From the NCBI RefSeq assembly GCF_009852415.1, contig NZ_WOXS01000002.1, positions 2,750,501-2,814,500 of the forward strand: a stretch of DNA of 64,000 nt, read 5' to 3'. The position numbers and the translations under genes are program-made. Shown here one piece after another: positions 16,610 through 24,831 of the stretch (positions are counted from its first letter, which is position 1; each line of letters opens with the position of its first letter). This DNA is from Streptomyces sp. Tu 3180. Its GTDB lineage: Bacteria; Actinomycetota; Actinomycetes; Streptomycetales; Streptomycetaceae. The notes beneath the pieces were generated by a model. It did no database searches, was not told where the DNA came from, and worked only from the letters and a program-made list of their open reading frames with translations.

Positions 16610-17471
16610 GGATCTCCTCCACCACGCGCGGCACGGACCCCGGATGCAGCGACAGGAACAGGTTGGGCTCCACCAGCTCCAGCTCCATCACCTGCGGCCG
16701 GCCGTCCTCGCCGTCCACGAGGTCCACGCGCGCGTACAGCGGCCCGGGCTCCCCGGACGCGCCGGGCACGGCGGCCAGGGCCTGCTCGGCGACGGCGAGT
16801 TCGGCCGGGGTCGGGGACCAGGCGGTCAGCCCCGGATGGGCGACCTTGCGCCGGTCGTAGGGCGTGCCGGGCGTGAGCACCGCCTGCTTGCGGCTGGCGT
16901 GCAGCAGGCGCCCGCCGAAGAACTGCAGCGCCCGCTCGCCGGTGGTGTCGATGCCCCGCACGTACGGCTGCACCATCGCGGTGAACCCGTCGGCGTGCAT
17001 CCGCCGCAGGTGCCGTACGGCCGTGTCGTGCTCCCCGGGCGTGTAGCGGGCGGCGAACCGGGCGCCGGCGCCGGAGGTCGGCTTGACGACGTACTCGTGG
17101 CCGGCCGGGAGGTCGGCCGGGTCCCCCGGGGCCAGGTAGCGGGTGGGGACGACCGGCACGCCGGCCTCCGCGAGCTCCCCGAGGTACCGCTTGTCGGTGT
17201 TCCACCGCACCACGTCCGCCGGGTTGGCCAGCCGCGTGGCCTTGCCGCACCGCTCGGCCCACGCGGTGAACTCGGCCGCCCGCCAGCTGTAGTCCCAGGT
17301 CGACCGGATCACGGCGAGGTCGAAGCCGCTCCAGTCGACCCCCTCGTGGTCCCACGCCACGGCGGACGCCTCGGCCCCGGCCTCCCCGAGCGCCCGCACC
17401 AGGTCCGGCAGGTCACGGTCCTCGGCCACCTCGGGTCCGGGCCGGCAGGTCACGAGCGCGATACGGGGCAC
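16581..17471 (-). CDS. ATP-grasp domain protein (RimK/DcsG-like)
   Basis: A 296-aa protein: IALVTCRPGPEVAEDRDLPDLVRAL at the N-terminus and IRSTWDYSWRAAEF are marks of the ATP-grasp subgroup that includes D-cycloserine ligase-like DcsG. ATP-grasp features follow: EYVVKPTSGAGAR (nucleotide-binding Lys), MVQPYVRGIDTTGERAL, and YARVDLVDGEDGRPQVMELELVEPNLFL with the metal-binding Glu and Asn. It probably joins a carboxylate to an amine or thiol with ATP. GTG at 17471 has a strong GAGGGGGA site. It is convergent with the glycan run, so co-function is uncertain. Confidence 0.85.
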   Translation of the reverse strand: MPRIALVTCRPGPEVAEDRDLPDLVRALGEAGAEASAVAWDHEGVDWSGFDLAVIRSTWDYSWRAAEFTAWAERCGKATRLANPADVVRWNTDKRYLGELAEAGVPVVPTRYLAPGDPADLPAGHEYVVKPTSGAGARFAARYTPGEHDTAVRHLRRMHADGFTAMVQPYVRGIDTTGERALQFFGGRLLHASRKQAVLTPGTPYDRRKVAHPGLTAWSPTPAELAVAEQALAAVPGASGEPGPLYARVDLVDGEDGRPQVMELELVEPNLFLSLHPGSVPRVVEEILRAAAGRGR

Positions 17472-17541
17472 GACGGGTTCCCCCTCACAGGAACGGCTGG
17501 TCGGACCGGCAGGCTAACAATCCGGGGCGGGGGCGGGGTGC

Positions 17542-17572
17542 TTGACCTTCCCCTTCGGTGAAGCCCCAGCAT
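17542..17572 (+). promoter_or_regulatory. MerR-type promoter of the MerR-PP2C gene
   Basis: TTGACC (17542-17547) and CAGCAT (17567-17572) are separated by 19 bp, the over-long spacer typical of MerR-controlled promoters, with a partial dyad (CTTC...GAAG) inside. The start codon is 43 nt downstream, consistent with autoregulation by the MerR domain the gene encodes. Confidence 0.6.
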
Positions 17573-17615
17573 CGGCGGCGGAACGCGAGACGGCCGCGAG
17601 AGGTACGGGGGACCC

Positions 17616-18692
17616 ATGGAGATGCTGACGATCGGCGCGTTCGCGAAGGCGTGCCGGCTGTCCCCGAAGGCGCTGCGCCTGTACGACGAGCTGGACCTGC
17701 TGCGGCCCGCCCGGGTGGACCCGGACACCGGCTACCGCTACTACGCGGCCGGCCAGCTGGAGCGGGCCCGGCTGGTGGCGTGGCTGCGCCGCCTGGGCAT
17801 GCCGCTGGCCGGGATCCGTCACGTCTGCTCGCTGGACGCGGGGGCCGCCGCCGGGGAGATCCGGGCGTACTGGGCCCGGGTCGAGGCGGAGACGGCCGTA
17901 CGGCGGGACCTCGCCGCGTTCCTGGTCGATCACCTCGGGGAAGAGTCGAGAAGGGACACCACCGTGAACACCACTCCCCTGGAGCTGCGTTACCACGCCC
18001 ACTCCGACCGGGGCCGCGTCCGGCCCGCCAACCAGGACACGGCGTACGCGGGCGGCCGGCTGCTGGCCGTGGCCGACGGCTTCGGTCCGGCGGGCGCGCC
18101 GGCGAGCAGCGCGGCGGTGCAGGCGCTGCGGTCCCTGGACACGCGGGAGACGCCGGCGGGCGGGGTCCTCGACCTCCTGGAGGACGCGGTCCGGGACGCG
18201 GAGCGGGCGGTGCGCGACGCGGCCGCCGGCGCGGAGGAGGCGGGCACCACGCTGACCGCCCTGCTGTGGACGGGCTCCCGCCTGGCCCTGGTCCACATCG
18301 GCGACTCCCGCGCGTACCTCCTGCGCGACGGCGACCTCTTCCGCATCACCCACGACCACACGATGGTCCAGTCGATGCTCGACGAGGGCCGCCTGACCCC
18401 GGAGGAGGCCGCCTCCCACCCCCAGCGCACCCTCCTGCTGAAGGCCCTCACCGGCGCCGGGACGACCGCGTCCCCGGACCTCCGCCTCCACGACGCCCGC
18501 CCCGGCGACCGCTATCTGCTGTGCTCCGACGGCCTCCCGGCGGTCGTCCCCGACACCGCGGTCCGGCGCCTCCTGGCCACCGCCCCGGCCCCGGACGAGG
18601 CGGTGCACAGCCTGATCGCCGCGGCCAACGAGGCCGGCGGCCCGGACAACGTCAGCTGCGTGGTGGCGGACGTGCCGGAGGCGGCGGCCTGA
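17616..18692 (+). CDS. MerR DNA-binding domain fused to PP2C phosphatase
   Basis: A 358-aa two-domain protein. Residues 1-75 form a MerR winged HTH (IGAFAKACRLSPKALRLYDELDLLRP, then YRYYAAGQLERARLVAWLRRLGMPL), followed by a coil to about 110. Residues about 120-355 form a PP2C-type Ser/Thr phosphatase: RVRPANQD (Asp141), VADGFG (Asp154), GTTLTALL, HIGDSRAYLLRDG, LLCSDGL and GGPDN (Asp344), so metal-binding residues are present. A MerR regulator whose effector domain is a phosphatase suggests direct coupling between transcription and Ser/Thr dephosphorylation. No partner kinase is next to it. A MerR-type promoter precedes it. Confidence 0.9.
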   Translation: MEMLTIGAFAKACRLSPKALRLYDELDLLRPARVDPDTGYRYYAAGQLERARLVAWLRRLGMPLAGIRHVCSLDAGAAAGEIRAYWARVEAETAVRRDLAAFLVDHLGEESRRDTTVNTTPLELRYHAHSDRGRVRPANQDTAYAGGRLLAVADGFGPAGAPASSAAVQALRSLDTRETPAGGVLDLLEDAVRDAERAVRDAAAGAEEAGTTLTALLWTGSRLALVHIGDSRAYLLRDGDLFRITHDHTMVQSMLDEGRLTPEEAASHPQRTLLLKALTGAGTTASPDLRLHDARPGDRYLLCSDGLPAVVPDTAVRRLLATAPAPDEAVHSLIAAANEAGGPDNVSCVVADVPEAAA

Positions 18693-18706
18693 CCGTCAGG
18701 AGCCGG

Positions 18707-19414
18707 TCACCGCTCCTCTTCCGGGTCCCAGTCCAGGAGGCGGACCTCGGCGACCGTGCGGACGTGGCGGCGCATGGCGGCGGCCGCCCGGCGGGGGTGG
18801 CCCTCGGTGACGGCGTCGAGGATGGCCCGGTGCTGGGCCAGGGAGCGGTGGGGACGGCCGGGCTGGCGGAGGGACTCCGTGCGGCTCTCGGCGATCTGCC
18901 CGGCGATGGAGCGCATGAACTCCGCGAGCAGGCCGCTGTGGGCGGCCGCCGTCACCGCCGCGTGGAACAGACGGTCGCCCTCGACGCCGTGGCCGCCCGC
19001 CTCGATCTCCTCGGCCATGTGCGCGAGCGCGGACCGCATCGCGGCCAGGTCGTCCTCCGTGCGGCGCTCGGCGGCCAGTTCGGCGAGCTTCGTCTCCAGC
19101 GCCTCCCGGGCCTCCAGCACGTCGGGGAGGCGCCGCCGGCGTTCCACCATCCGCTCGACCGGCTCGGTGTCGAGGCTGTCCCGTACGAGGTAGGTGCCGC
19201 CGCCGTGGCGCGCCTCCACCAGGCCCTGGACCTCCAGGACCACGATCGCCTGCTTCACCGAGGCCCGGCTGACGCCGAGCCGCTGGGCCAGGTCGCGTTC
19301 GGGCGGGAGGCGGTCGCCGGCCCGCAGGCCGCCCTCGGTGACGTACTGGCGCAGCCGGTCCAGGACCTGCTCGTACAGGCGCTGTTTCGTCATGGGGCGC
19401 AGGGCGTCGGTCAC
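18707..19414 (-). CDS. GntR/FCD family regulator (MatR-like)
   Basis: A 235-aa protein with an N-terminal GntR winged helix (about residues 8-75; LRAGDRLPPERDLAQRLGVSRASVKQAI) and a C-terminal FCD ligand domain (about 85-225; FHAAVTAAAHSGLLAEF with the metal His). FCD proteins bind small carboxylates. It is divergent from a malonate permease and MatB, as MatR is in rhizobia, so malonate or malonyl-CoA is the probable effector. GTG 19414 chosen because GAGAGGGGGA lies just upstream and the GntR domain begins there; the frame is open further up but extends across the operator region. Confidence 0.9.
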   Translation of the reverse strand: MTDALRPMTKQRLYEQVLDRLRQYVTEGGLRAGDRLPPERDLAQRLGVSRASVKQAIVVLEVQGLVEARHGGGTYLVRDSLDTEPVERMVERRRRLPDVLEAREALETKLAELAAERRTEDDLAAMRSALAHMAEEIEAGGHGVEGDRLFHAAVTAAAHSGLLAEFMRSIAGQIAESRTESLRQPGRPHRSLAQHRAILDAVTEGHPRRAAAAMRRHVRTVAEVRLLDWDPEEER

Positions 19415-19463
19415 GGGGTCCCCCTCTCGTCGGGAGACTAGCACCGGGGCCCGGGAAGTGGTC

Positions 19464-19478
19464 GAGTGGCTGAGCCAA
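19464..19478. promoter_or_regulatory. Operator candidate O1 for the FCD regulator
   Basis: AGTGG-CTGAG-CCAAT: a 5-5-5 dyad with one mismatch, similar to the perfect copy about 90 bp away. Together they flank the likely matC promoter. Confidence 0.5.
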
Positions 19479-19492
19479 TTCCTGCGCGACCC

Positions 19493-19521
19493 CTTGACGT
19501 CCCCCCTCCCGGGGCCCACGC
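19493..19521 (+). promoter_or_regulatory. Predicted promoter of the malonate operon
   Basis: TTGACG followed about 17 bp later by CACGCT, between the two operator dyads. The -35 is good, the -10 weak; position is what supports it. Confidence 0.4.
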
Positions 19522-19554
19522 TGTCCAGCCGGACGGACCACGACCGCGCGACAA

Positions 19555-19569
19555 GTGGTTCAGCCACTC
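19555..19569. promoter_or_regulatory. Operator candidate O2 for the FCD regulator
   Basis: AGTGG-TTCAG-CCACT is a perfect 5-bp inverted repeat with a 5-nt centre, typical in size for GntR/FCD operators, and is followed directly by another CAGCCACT half site. Confidence 0.55.
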
Positions 19570-19603
19570 AGCCACTGCCAGGGACCCAACGACGGGAGCC
19601 CGC

Positions 19604-20989
19604 ATGTCCCCCGAACTCATCTCGATCCTCGTCCTGGCGGTGGTGTTCGTCATCGCCACCACCCGCTCCGTCAACATGGGCGCGCTGGCCTTCGCCGCCG
19701 CCTTCGGGGTCGGCACGCTCGTCGCCGGCCTCGACGCGGACGGCGTCTTCGCCGGCTTCCCCGGCGACCTGTTCGTCGTCCTGGTCGGCGTCACCTACCT
19801 CTTCGCCGTCGCCCGCGCCAACGGCACCACCGACTGGCTGGTGCACGCCGCCGTCCGGCTCGTGCGGGGGCGGGTCGCGCTGATCCCCTGGGTGATGTTC
19901 GCCCTCACCGGCGCGCTCACCGCGATCGGCGCGGTCAGCCCGGCCGCCGTCGCGATCGTCGCGCCGATCGCGCTGAGCTTCGCCGCCCGGTACGGGATCA
20001 GCCCGCTGCTGATGGGCGCGATGGTGGTGCACGGCGCCCAGGCCGGCGGCTTCTCGCCGATCAGCATCTACGGCTCGATCGTCAACGGCATCGTCGAGCG
20101 CGAGAAGCTCCCCGGCAGCGAGATCACCCTGTTCCTCGCCTCGCTGCTGGTGAACCTCGTCATCGCCGGGGTGGTGTTCGTCCTGTGCGGCGGGCTGAGG
20201 CTGTGGACGCGGGGGGCGGTGACCGACGCCGGGGCCGGCACGAAGGGCGCGGGGAGCGCGGAGGGCGTGGAGGGCGCGGGGAGCGGTGGCGGCTCCGGCA
20301 CGGGCCCGGACGACGGCGCCGGGACCCGTACCGCCCCCGCTCCCGCCCCCACCGCCGTGGCGACCCGTCCCGACGCACCCGCGAGCGTCCCGCTCAGCGC
20401 GCCCGTCATCGCCACCCTCGTCTGCCTGGCCGCCCTCGTCGTCGCCGTCCTCGGCTTCGACCTGGACGCGGGACTGACCGCGATCACCCTGGCCGTCGTG
20501 CTGAGCACCGCCTGGCCGGACGACAGCCGCAGGGCGGTCTCCGAGATCGCCTGGCCCACGGTCCTGCTGATCTGCGGTGTGCTCACCTACGTCGGGGTGC
20601 TGGACGAGATGGGCACGATCACCTGGGCCGGCGAGGGCGTCGGCGGCATCGGCGTCCCGCTGCTCGCCGCGGTGCTGCTCTGCTACATCGGCGCGATCGT
20701 CTCGGCGTTCGCCTCCTCCGTCGGGATCATGGGCGCGCTCATCCCGCTGGCCGTGCCGTTCCTCGCCCAGGGCGAGATCGGGGCCGTCGGCATGGTGGCC
20801 GCGCTCGCGGTGTCGGCGACGGTCGTGGACGTGAGCCCGTTCTCGACGAACGGCGCGCTGGTCCTGGCCGCGGCACCGGACGTCGACCGCGAACGTTTCT
20901 TCCGGCAGTTGATGGCGTACGGAGGGATCGTGGTCGCGGTGGTCCCGGCGGTGGCGTGGCTGGTGATGGTCGTGCCCGGTTGGGGGTAG
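19604..20989 (+). CDS. MatC-like dicarboxylate (malonate) permease
   Basis: A 461-aa integral membrane protein with about 11-12 hydrophobic segments split by a Gly/Ala/Pro-rich cytosolic loop (about residues 205-265). The N-terminal half matches the MatC_N dicarboxylate-carrier domain (MGALAFAAAFGVGTLVAGLD, FPGDLFVVLVGVTYLFAVARANGTTDW, GAVSPAAVAIVAPIALSFAARYGISPLLMG). The last part (SPFSTNGALVLAAAP) is the second signature region of ion-transporter superfamily permeases. It probably imports malonate or a related dicarboxylate. GGGAG lies 6 bases before ATG 19604. MatB follows after 106 nt. Confidence 0.88.
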   Translation: MSPELISILVLAVVFVIATTRSVNMGALAFAAAFGVGTLVAGLDADGVFAGFPGDLFVVLVGVTYLFAVARANGTTDWLVHAAVRLVRGRVALIPWVMFALTGALTAIGAVSPAAVAIVAPIALSFAARYGISPLLMGAMVVHGAQAGGFSPISIYGSIVNGIVEREKLPGSEITLFLASLLVNLVIAGVVFVLCGGLRLWTRGAVTDAGAGTKGAGSAEGVEGAGSGGGSGTGPDDGAGTRTAPAPAPTAVATRPDAPASVPLSAPVIATLVCLAALVVAVLGFDLDAGLTAITLAVVLSTAWPDDSRRAVSEIAWPTVLLICGVLTYVGVLDEMGTITWAGEGVGGIGVPLLAAVLLCYIGAIVSAFASSVGIMGALIPLAVPFLAQGEIGAVGMVAALAVSATVVDVSPFSTNGALVLAAAPDVDRERFFRQLMAYGGIVVAVVPAVAWLVMVVPGWG

Positions 20990-21095
20990 GTCCCGGGCGA
21001 CGGGAGCAACCGGGCGACCGGAGGCCCCGGACGACCCGGGCACCGGTGGCCCTCGAACGGCGACGACAGCCGACGACAGCTAAGGAGTACGACGC

Positions 21096-22553
21096 GTGTC
21101 CTCTCTCTTCCCGGCCCTGGCCGACGGCCGGGCCGCCGACCGGCCCGCCCTGCGGTTCGGCGAGCGCTCACTGACGTACGGGGAACTCGCCGCGGCGGCC
21201 GGCGCGGTGGCCGGGGGGCTCGGGCGGGCGCGCCGGGTCGCCGTGTGGGCCACGCCGACGGCGGAGACCGCGGTCGCGGTCACCGCGGCGCTGCTCGCCG
21301 GGGTGGCCGTCGTGCCCCTCAACCCCCGGTCGGGCGAGAAGGAGCTCGGCCACATCCTGTCCGACAGCGCCCCGGAGCTGGTGCTCACCGAGCCGGACCG
21401 GGAACTCCCGCTCCCGCTGCGGGACGTGCCGCGTCTCGACGTCGGCCCGGACGGCGGGGCGGCCCCGGGCGGGCTCCCCGAGGACCGCGCGGACGACGGG
21501 GACCCCGCCCTGATCGTCTACACCTCCGGCACCACCGGCCCGCCCAAGGGCGCCGTCCTCCCCCGCCGCGCGGTCGCCGCGACCCTGGACGCGCTCGCCG
21601 ACGCCTGGCGGTGGACCGGTGACGACGTCCTGGTGCACGGGCTGCCGCTGTTCCACGTGCACGGCCTGGTCCTCGGCACGCTCGGCCCGCTGCGCCGCGG
21701 CGGATCCGTGCGCCACCTCGGCCGGTTCACCACCGAGGGCGTGGCGCGCGAGCTGAACGACGGCGCGACCATGCTGTTCGGCGTCCCGACGATGTACCAC
21801 CGCGTCGCGGAGGCGCTGCCCGACGACCCGGAACTGGTCAAGGCGCTGGCCGGGGCGCGGCTGCTGGTGTCGGGCTCCGCCGCGCTGCCGGTGCACGACC
21901 ACGAGCGGATCGCGGCCGCGACCGGGCGCCGCGTCATCGAGCGGTACGGCATGACGGAGACGCTGATGAACACCAGCGTCCGCGCGGACGGCGAGGCCCG
22001 CCCCGGCACCGTGGGCGTGCCGCTGCCGGGCGTGGAGCTGCGGCTGGTGGAGGAGGACGGCTCCGCGGTGACGGCGTACGACGGCGAGAGCGTCGGCGAG
22101 ATCCAGGTGCGCGGGCCGAACCTGTTCACCGGGTACCTCAACCGGCCGGACGCCACGGCCGCCGCCTTCACCGCCGACGGCTGGTTCCGCACCGGCGACA
22201 TGGCGGTGCGCGACCCCGACGGCTACGTCCGGATCGTCGGCCGCAAGGCCACCGACCTGATCAAGAGCGGGGGGTACAAGATCGGCGCGGGCGAGATCGA
22301 GAACGCGCTGCTGGAGCATCCGGGTGTGCGGGAGGCCGCGGTCACCGGGGAACCGGACGCCGACCTGGGCGAGCGGATCGTGGCGTGGGTGGTGCCGGCC
22401 GACCCGCACGCCCCGCCCGGGGCGGAGGAGCTGGCCGATCACGTGGCCCGCCGCCTCGCCCCGCACAAGCGCCCGCGCGTCGTCCACCACCTCGACTCCC
22501 TCCCCCGCAACGACATGGGCAAGATCATGAAGCGGGCGCTGCGCCATGGCTGA
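21096..22553 (+). CDS. matB: Malonyl-CoA synthetase MatB
   Basis: A 485-aa ANL-superfamily enzyme nearly identical in pattern to S. coelicolor MatB (SCO2444, from memory): SSLFPALADGRAADRPALRFGERSLTYGEL at the start, P-loop VYTSGTTGPPKGAV, VIERYGMTETLMNTS, GWFRTGDMAV, SGGYKIGAGEIE and the C-terminal catalytic Lys in NDMGKIMKRAL (Lys476). It makes malonyl-CoA (and methylmalonyl-CoA) from the free acid, CoA and ATP, feeding fatty acid and polyketide synthesis. GTG 21096 has AAGGAG nine bases upstream. Stop overlaps the next start by 8 nt. Confidence 0.97.
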   Translation: MSSLFPALADGRAADRPALRFGERSLTYGELAAAAGAVAGGLGRARRVAVWATPTAETAVAVTAALLAGVAVVPLNPRSGEKELGHILSDSAPELVLTEPDRELPLPLRDVPRLDVGPDGGAAPGGLPEDRADDGDPALIVYTSGTTGPPKGAVLPRRAVAATLDALADAWRWTGDDVLVHGLPLFHVHGLVLGTLGPLRRGGSVRHLGRFTTEGVARELNDGATMLFGVPTMYHRVAEALPDDPELVKALAGARLLVSGSAALPVHDHERIAAATGRRVIERYGMTETLMNTSVRADGEARPGTVGVPLPGVELRLVEEDGSAVTAYDGESVGEIQVRGPNLFTGYLNRPDATAAAFTADGWFRTGDMAVRDPDGYVRIVGRKATDLIKSGGYKIGAGEIENALLEHPGVREAAVTGEPDADLGERIVAWVVPADPHAPPGAEELADHVARRLAPHKRPRVVHHLDSLPRNDMGKIMKRALRHG

Positions 22554-23883
22554 CCGCCCCTCCGCCCGCGAGGCCCTCGCCCTGGTCGCCGACGACTTCG
22601 ACGAACTCCCGTACCGGTCGAGGGAGCCGGTCCCGGACGGCCCCCTGGCCTGGCCCGGTTACGACGCCGCCCGCGCCCGCGCCGCCGAACGCACCGGTGA
22701 GCAGGAGTCCGTGATCTGCGGCACCGCCCGCGTCGAGGGCACCCGGACGGTGCTCGTCTCGTTCGAGTTCGGCTTCCTCGGCGGCTCGCTCGGGGTGCGC
22801 ACCGGCGACCGTCTGGAGGCGGCGTACGCCCATGCGCGCGAGCACCGCCTGCCGGTCGTCGCGCTGGTCGCCACCGGCGGCAGCCGGATGCAGGAGGGCA
22901 TGCTCGCCCTCACCCAGCTCCAGCGCGTGGCCCGCGCGTCGGCGCTCACCCGGGAGGCGGGACTGCCGCGGATCGCGGTGCTGAGGGATCCGACGACCGG
23001 CGGCGGCTGGGCCACCCTGGGCGCGGGCGCCGACGTGGTCCTCGCCCTGCCCGGGGCCCAGGTCGGCTTCGCCGGCTCGCGGGTGCGGCCGGCGGACGCG
23101 GACCCGGCGGCGTACACGGCCGAGGCGCAGGTGGCGGCGGGGGCGGCGGACGCGGTGGTGCGGCCGGAGGCGCTGCGGGAGACGCTGGGCCGGTGGCTGC
23201 GGCTCCTGACCCGCCCGTCGGCCGCGCCGGTCCCGCCGCCCGCGGCGCTGGGCGCACCGGACCTCCCGGCCACCGGCTGGGACGCCGTCCGCCGCGCCCG
23301 CTCGCCGCGACGTCCGCGCGCCGCCGCCTACCTGGACGCCTACTTCGCCCACCGCGTCGCGATCGGCGGCGACCGCTGCGGCGGTACGGACCCCGACGGC
23401 ATGCTCTGCGGCTTCGGTGAGCACGAGGGCCGCACGGTCGCCTACGCGGCGCAGACCGGGACGGCGACCCGCCCCGCCGGGTACCGCACCGCCGCCCGGC
23501 TGGTCCGGCTCGCGGACCGGCTCGGCATCCCGGTGCTGACCCTGGTGGACACGCCGGGCGCGGCCAACGACGCGGAGGCGGAACGGCAGGGGGCGGGAGC
23601 GGCGATCGCCGACCTGTTCGGCGCGGTGGCCGCCGCCCGCACCCCGGTCACCACGCTCGTCGTGGGCGAGGGCGGTTCGGGCGGCGCGCTGGCCCTGGCG
23701 GCCCCCGGCAACACCTGGGCCGCTCCGGACAGCTACTTCTCGGTGATCGCCCCGGAACTCGCGGCGGCGATCCTCAAGCTCTCCCCGGCGGAGGTGGAGA
23801 CCACGGCCGACCGGCTCCGCATCCGCCCGCAGGACCTGGTGGACCTGGGGGTGGTCCGGGGCATCGTCGGCCGGCCGGTCTGA
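22546..23883 (+). CDS. Carboxyltransferase with beta-like and alpha-like halves in one chain
   Basis: A 445-aa crotonase-fold carboxyltransferase. The N-terminal half (about 1-210) resembles AccD/beta subunits (EFGFLGGSLGVRTGDRLEAAYAHAREHRLPVVALVATGGSRMQEG) but has no zinc-ribbon cysteines; the C-terminal half (about 260-445) resembles AccA/alpha subunits (GTATRPAGYRTAARLVRLADRLGIPVLTLVDTPGA, VVGEGGSGGALALAAPG). It would transfer CO2 between biotin and an acyl-CoA. Coupled to matB by an 8-nt overlap, it may use or dispose of malonyl-CoA; malonate-decarboxylase-like or acyl-CoA carboxylase-like activity is possible. No biotin carboxylase or carrier gene is adjacent. Confidence 0.85.
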   Translation: MADRPSAREALALVADDFDELPYRSREPVPDGPLAWPGYDAARARAAERTGEQESVICGTARVEGTRTVLVSFEFGFLGGSLGVRTGDRLEAAYAHAREHRLPVVALVATGGSRMQEGMLALTQLQRVARASALTREAGLPRIAVLRDPTTGGGWATLGAGADVVLALPGAQVGFAGSRVRPADADPAAYTAEAQVAAGAADAVVRPEALRETLGRWLRLLTRPSAAPVPPPAALGAPDLPATGWDAVRRARSPRRPRAAAYLDAYFAHRVAIGGDRCGGTDPDGMLCGFGEHEGRTVAYAAQTGTATRPAGYRTAARLVRLADRLGIPVLTLVDTPGAANDAEAERQGAGAAIADLFGAVAAARTPVTTLVVGEGGSGGALALAAPGNTWAAPDSYFSVIAPELAAAILKLSPAEVETTADRLRIRPQDLVDLGVVRGIVGRPV

Positions 23884-24034
23884 CCCCGGGGGCGGAAGCG
23901 GTCCCGGCGCCGTCCTCCGCCCGGGGAGGCGGCGCCGCTCGCGCGCCCGGCCCCCGCGGCCCCTGTGTCGGGCCAAGCACCTTGCGTAACATAGGAGTTC
24001 ACCGGGAACACGCACAGCGGGGGAGCGCGGCACG

Positions 24035-24439
24035 ATGGACGGGTTGATGCGGTTCAGGACCGAGGACGGCGCCACGGTCGTCGTGGAGGGCGTCCGGGAC
24101 GGGTCCGGCGCCCGGCTCGTCTCGCGCGGCGACGGCCCGGCCCAGGCGGCGCGCACCTTCGAGGGCTCCCTGGAGGGCGTGCGCGCGGCGGCCGCGTCCG
24201 CGCTGCGGGTCTTCCGGGACGGCTCGCTCAAGCCGGACGCGGTGGAGCTGGAGTTCGGGGTGAAGCTGACCGCGGAGGCCGGGGCGATCATCGCCAAGGG
24301 CTCGGCGGAGGGGCACCTGGTCGTCAAGCTCAGCTGGTCGCCGGAGCGGGCCGGGACGGCCGGGGAGACCGGGACGGCCGGGGAGACCGCGACGGCCGGG
24401 GAGACCGGGACGGACCGGGAGGCTGCCGGCCGGTCATGA
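24035..24439 (+). CDS. Trypco1-type (CU044_2847 family) protein
   Basis: A 134-aa cytosolic protein. The core (about residues 1-105) matches the trypsin-co-occurring domain family: EDGATVVVEGVRDG at the start, then FEGSLEGVRAAAASALRVFRD and the signature VELEFGVKLTAEAGAIIAKGSAEGHLVVKLSW. In other genomes this domain sits beside trypsin-like proteases or NTPase effector modules in presumed conflict systems; none is next to it here. The tail encodes three imperfect AGETxT hexapeptides from an 18-bp tandem repeat. An AT-containing stretch (GCGTAACATAGG) about 50 nt upstream may hold its promoter. Confidence 0.7.
   Translation: MDGLMRFRTEDGATVVVEGVRDGSGARLVSRGDGPAQAARTFEGSLEGVRAAAASALRVFRDGSLKPDAVELEFGVKLTAEAGAIIAKGSAEGHLVVKLSWSPERAGTAGETGTAGETATAGETGTDREAAGRS
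24353..24406 (+). repeat. 18-bp tandem repeat x3 in a coding tail
   Basis: Three consecutive 18-bp units (24353-24370, 24371-24388, 24389-24406), the third with one mismatch, inside the Trypco1-type gene. They add Ala-Gly-Glu-Thr-rich hexapeptides to the C-terminus. Confidence 0.9.
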
Positions 24440-24831
24440 GCGGCGCCGCCCGGCGCACCCGGGCCGGAGGGCCCGGCGTCCCGCGGGCTCCGCTCCCCGC
24501 CCTCCGGCCCCCTCGGTCCGGTCCGGTGGCGCGGGACCCGCGTCTCGCGGCCCTCCCGGCTCCGGTGCCGCCCGCGCCGCGCCGCCCCTGACGCCGCGAC
24601 GCGCTCCACGCCCGCGCGAACGCCCGGTGGAGTCGGCCCCCTCGGCCGGGAACCGGACGGGCACGCGGCCGTCCGCTCCCCGTCCCGCCCGCGCGGCGCC
24701 CGGCCCCACCCCCCATTCAGCGGCCCCTCGCCCGGACCCCCAGGAAAGGCGCCCGTCCCCGCTCCCGCGCACGATGCCTAGGAGGTCCGCCGCCCGGCGG
24801 GCCGCTGGGTCCGCACTCGGGAGGATCTGCC
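24440..24831. other. 392-base non-coding stretch before mbl
   Basis: Extremely GC-rich spacer. I see no open frame with coding character, RNA gene or convincing promoter; only the ribosome site GGAGGA at 24820-24825 before the GTG of the actin homologue is clear. Confidence 0.6.

Noticed and set aside
24353..24406. CRISPR-like array of short repeats
   Set aside because: Units are contiguous without spacers and lie inside a coding frame.
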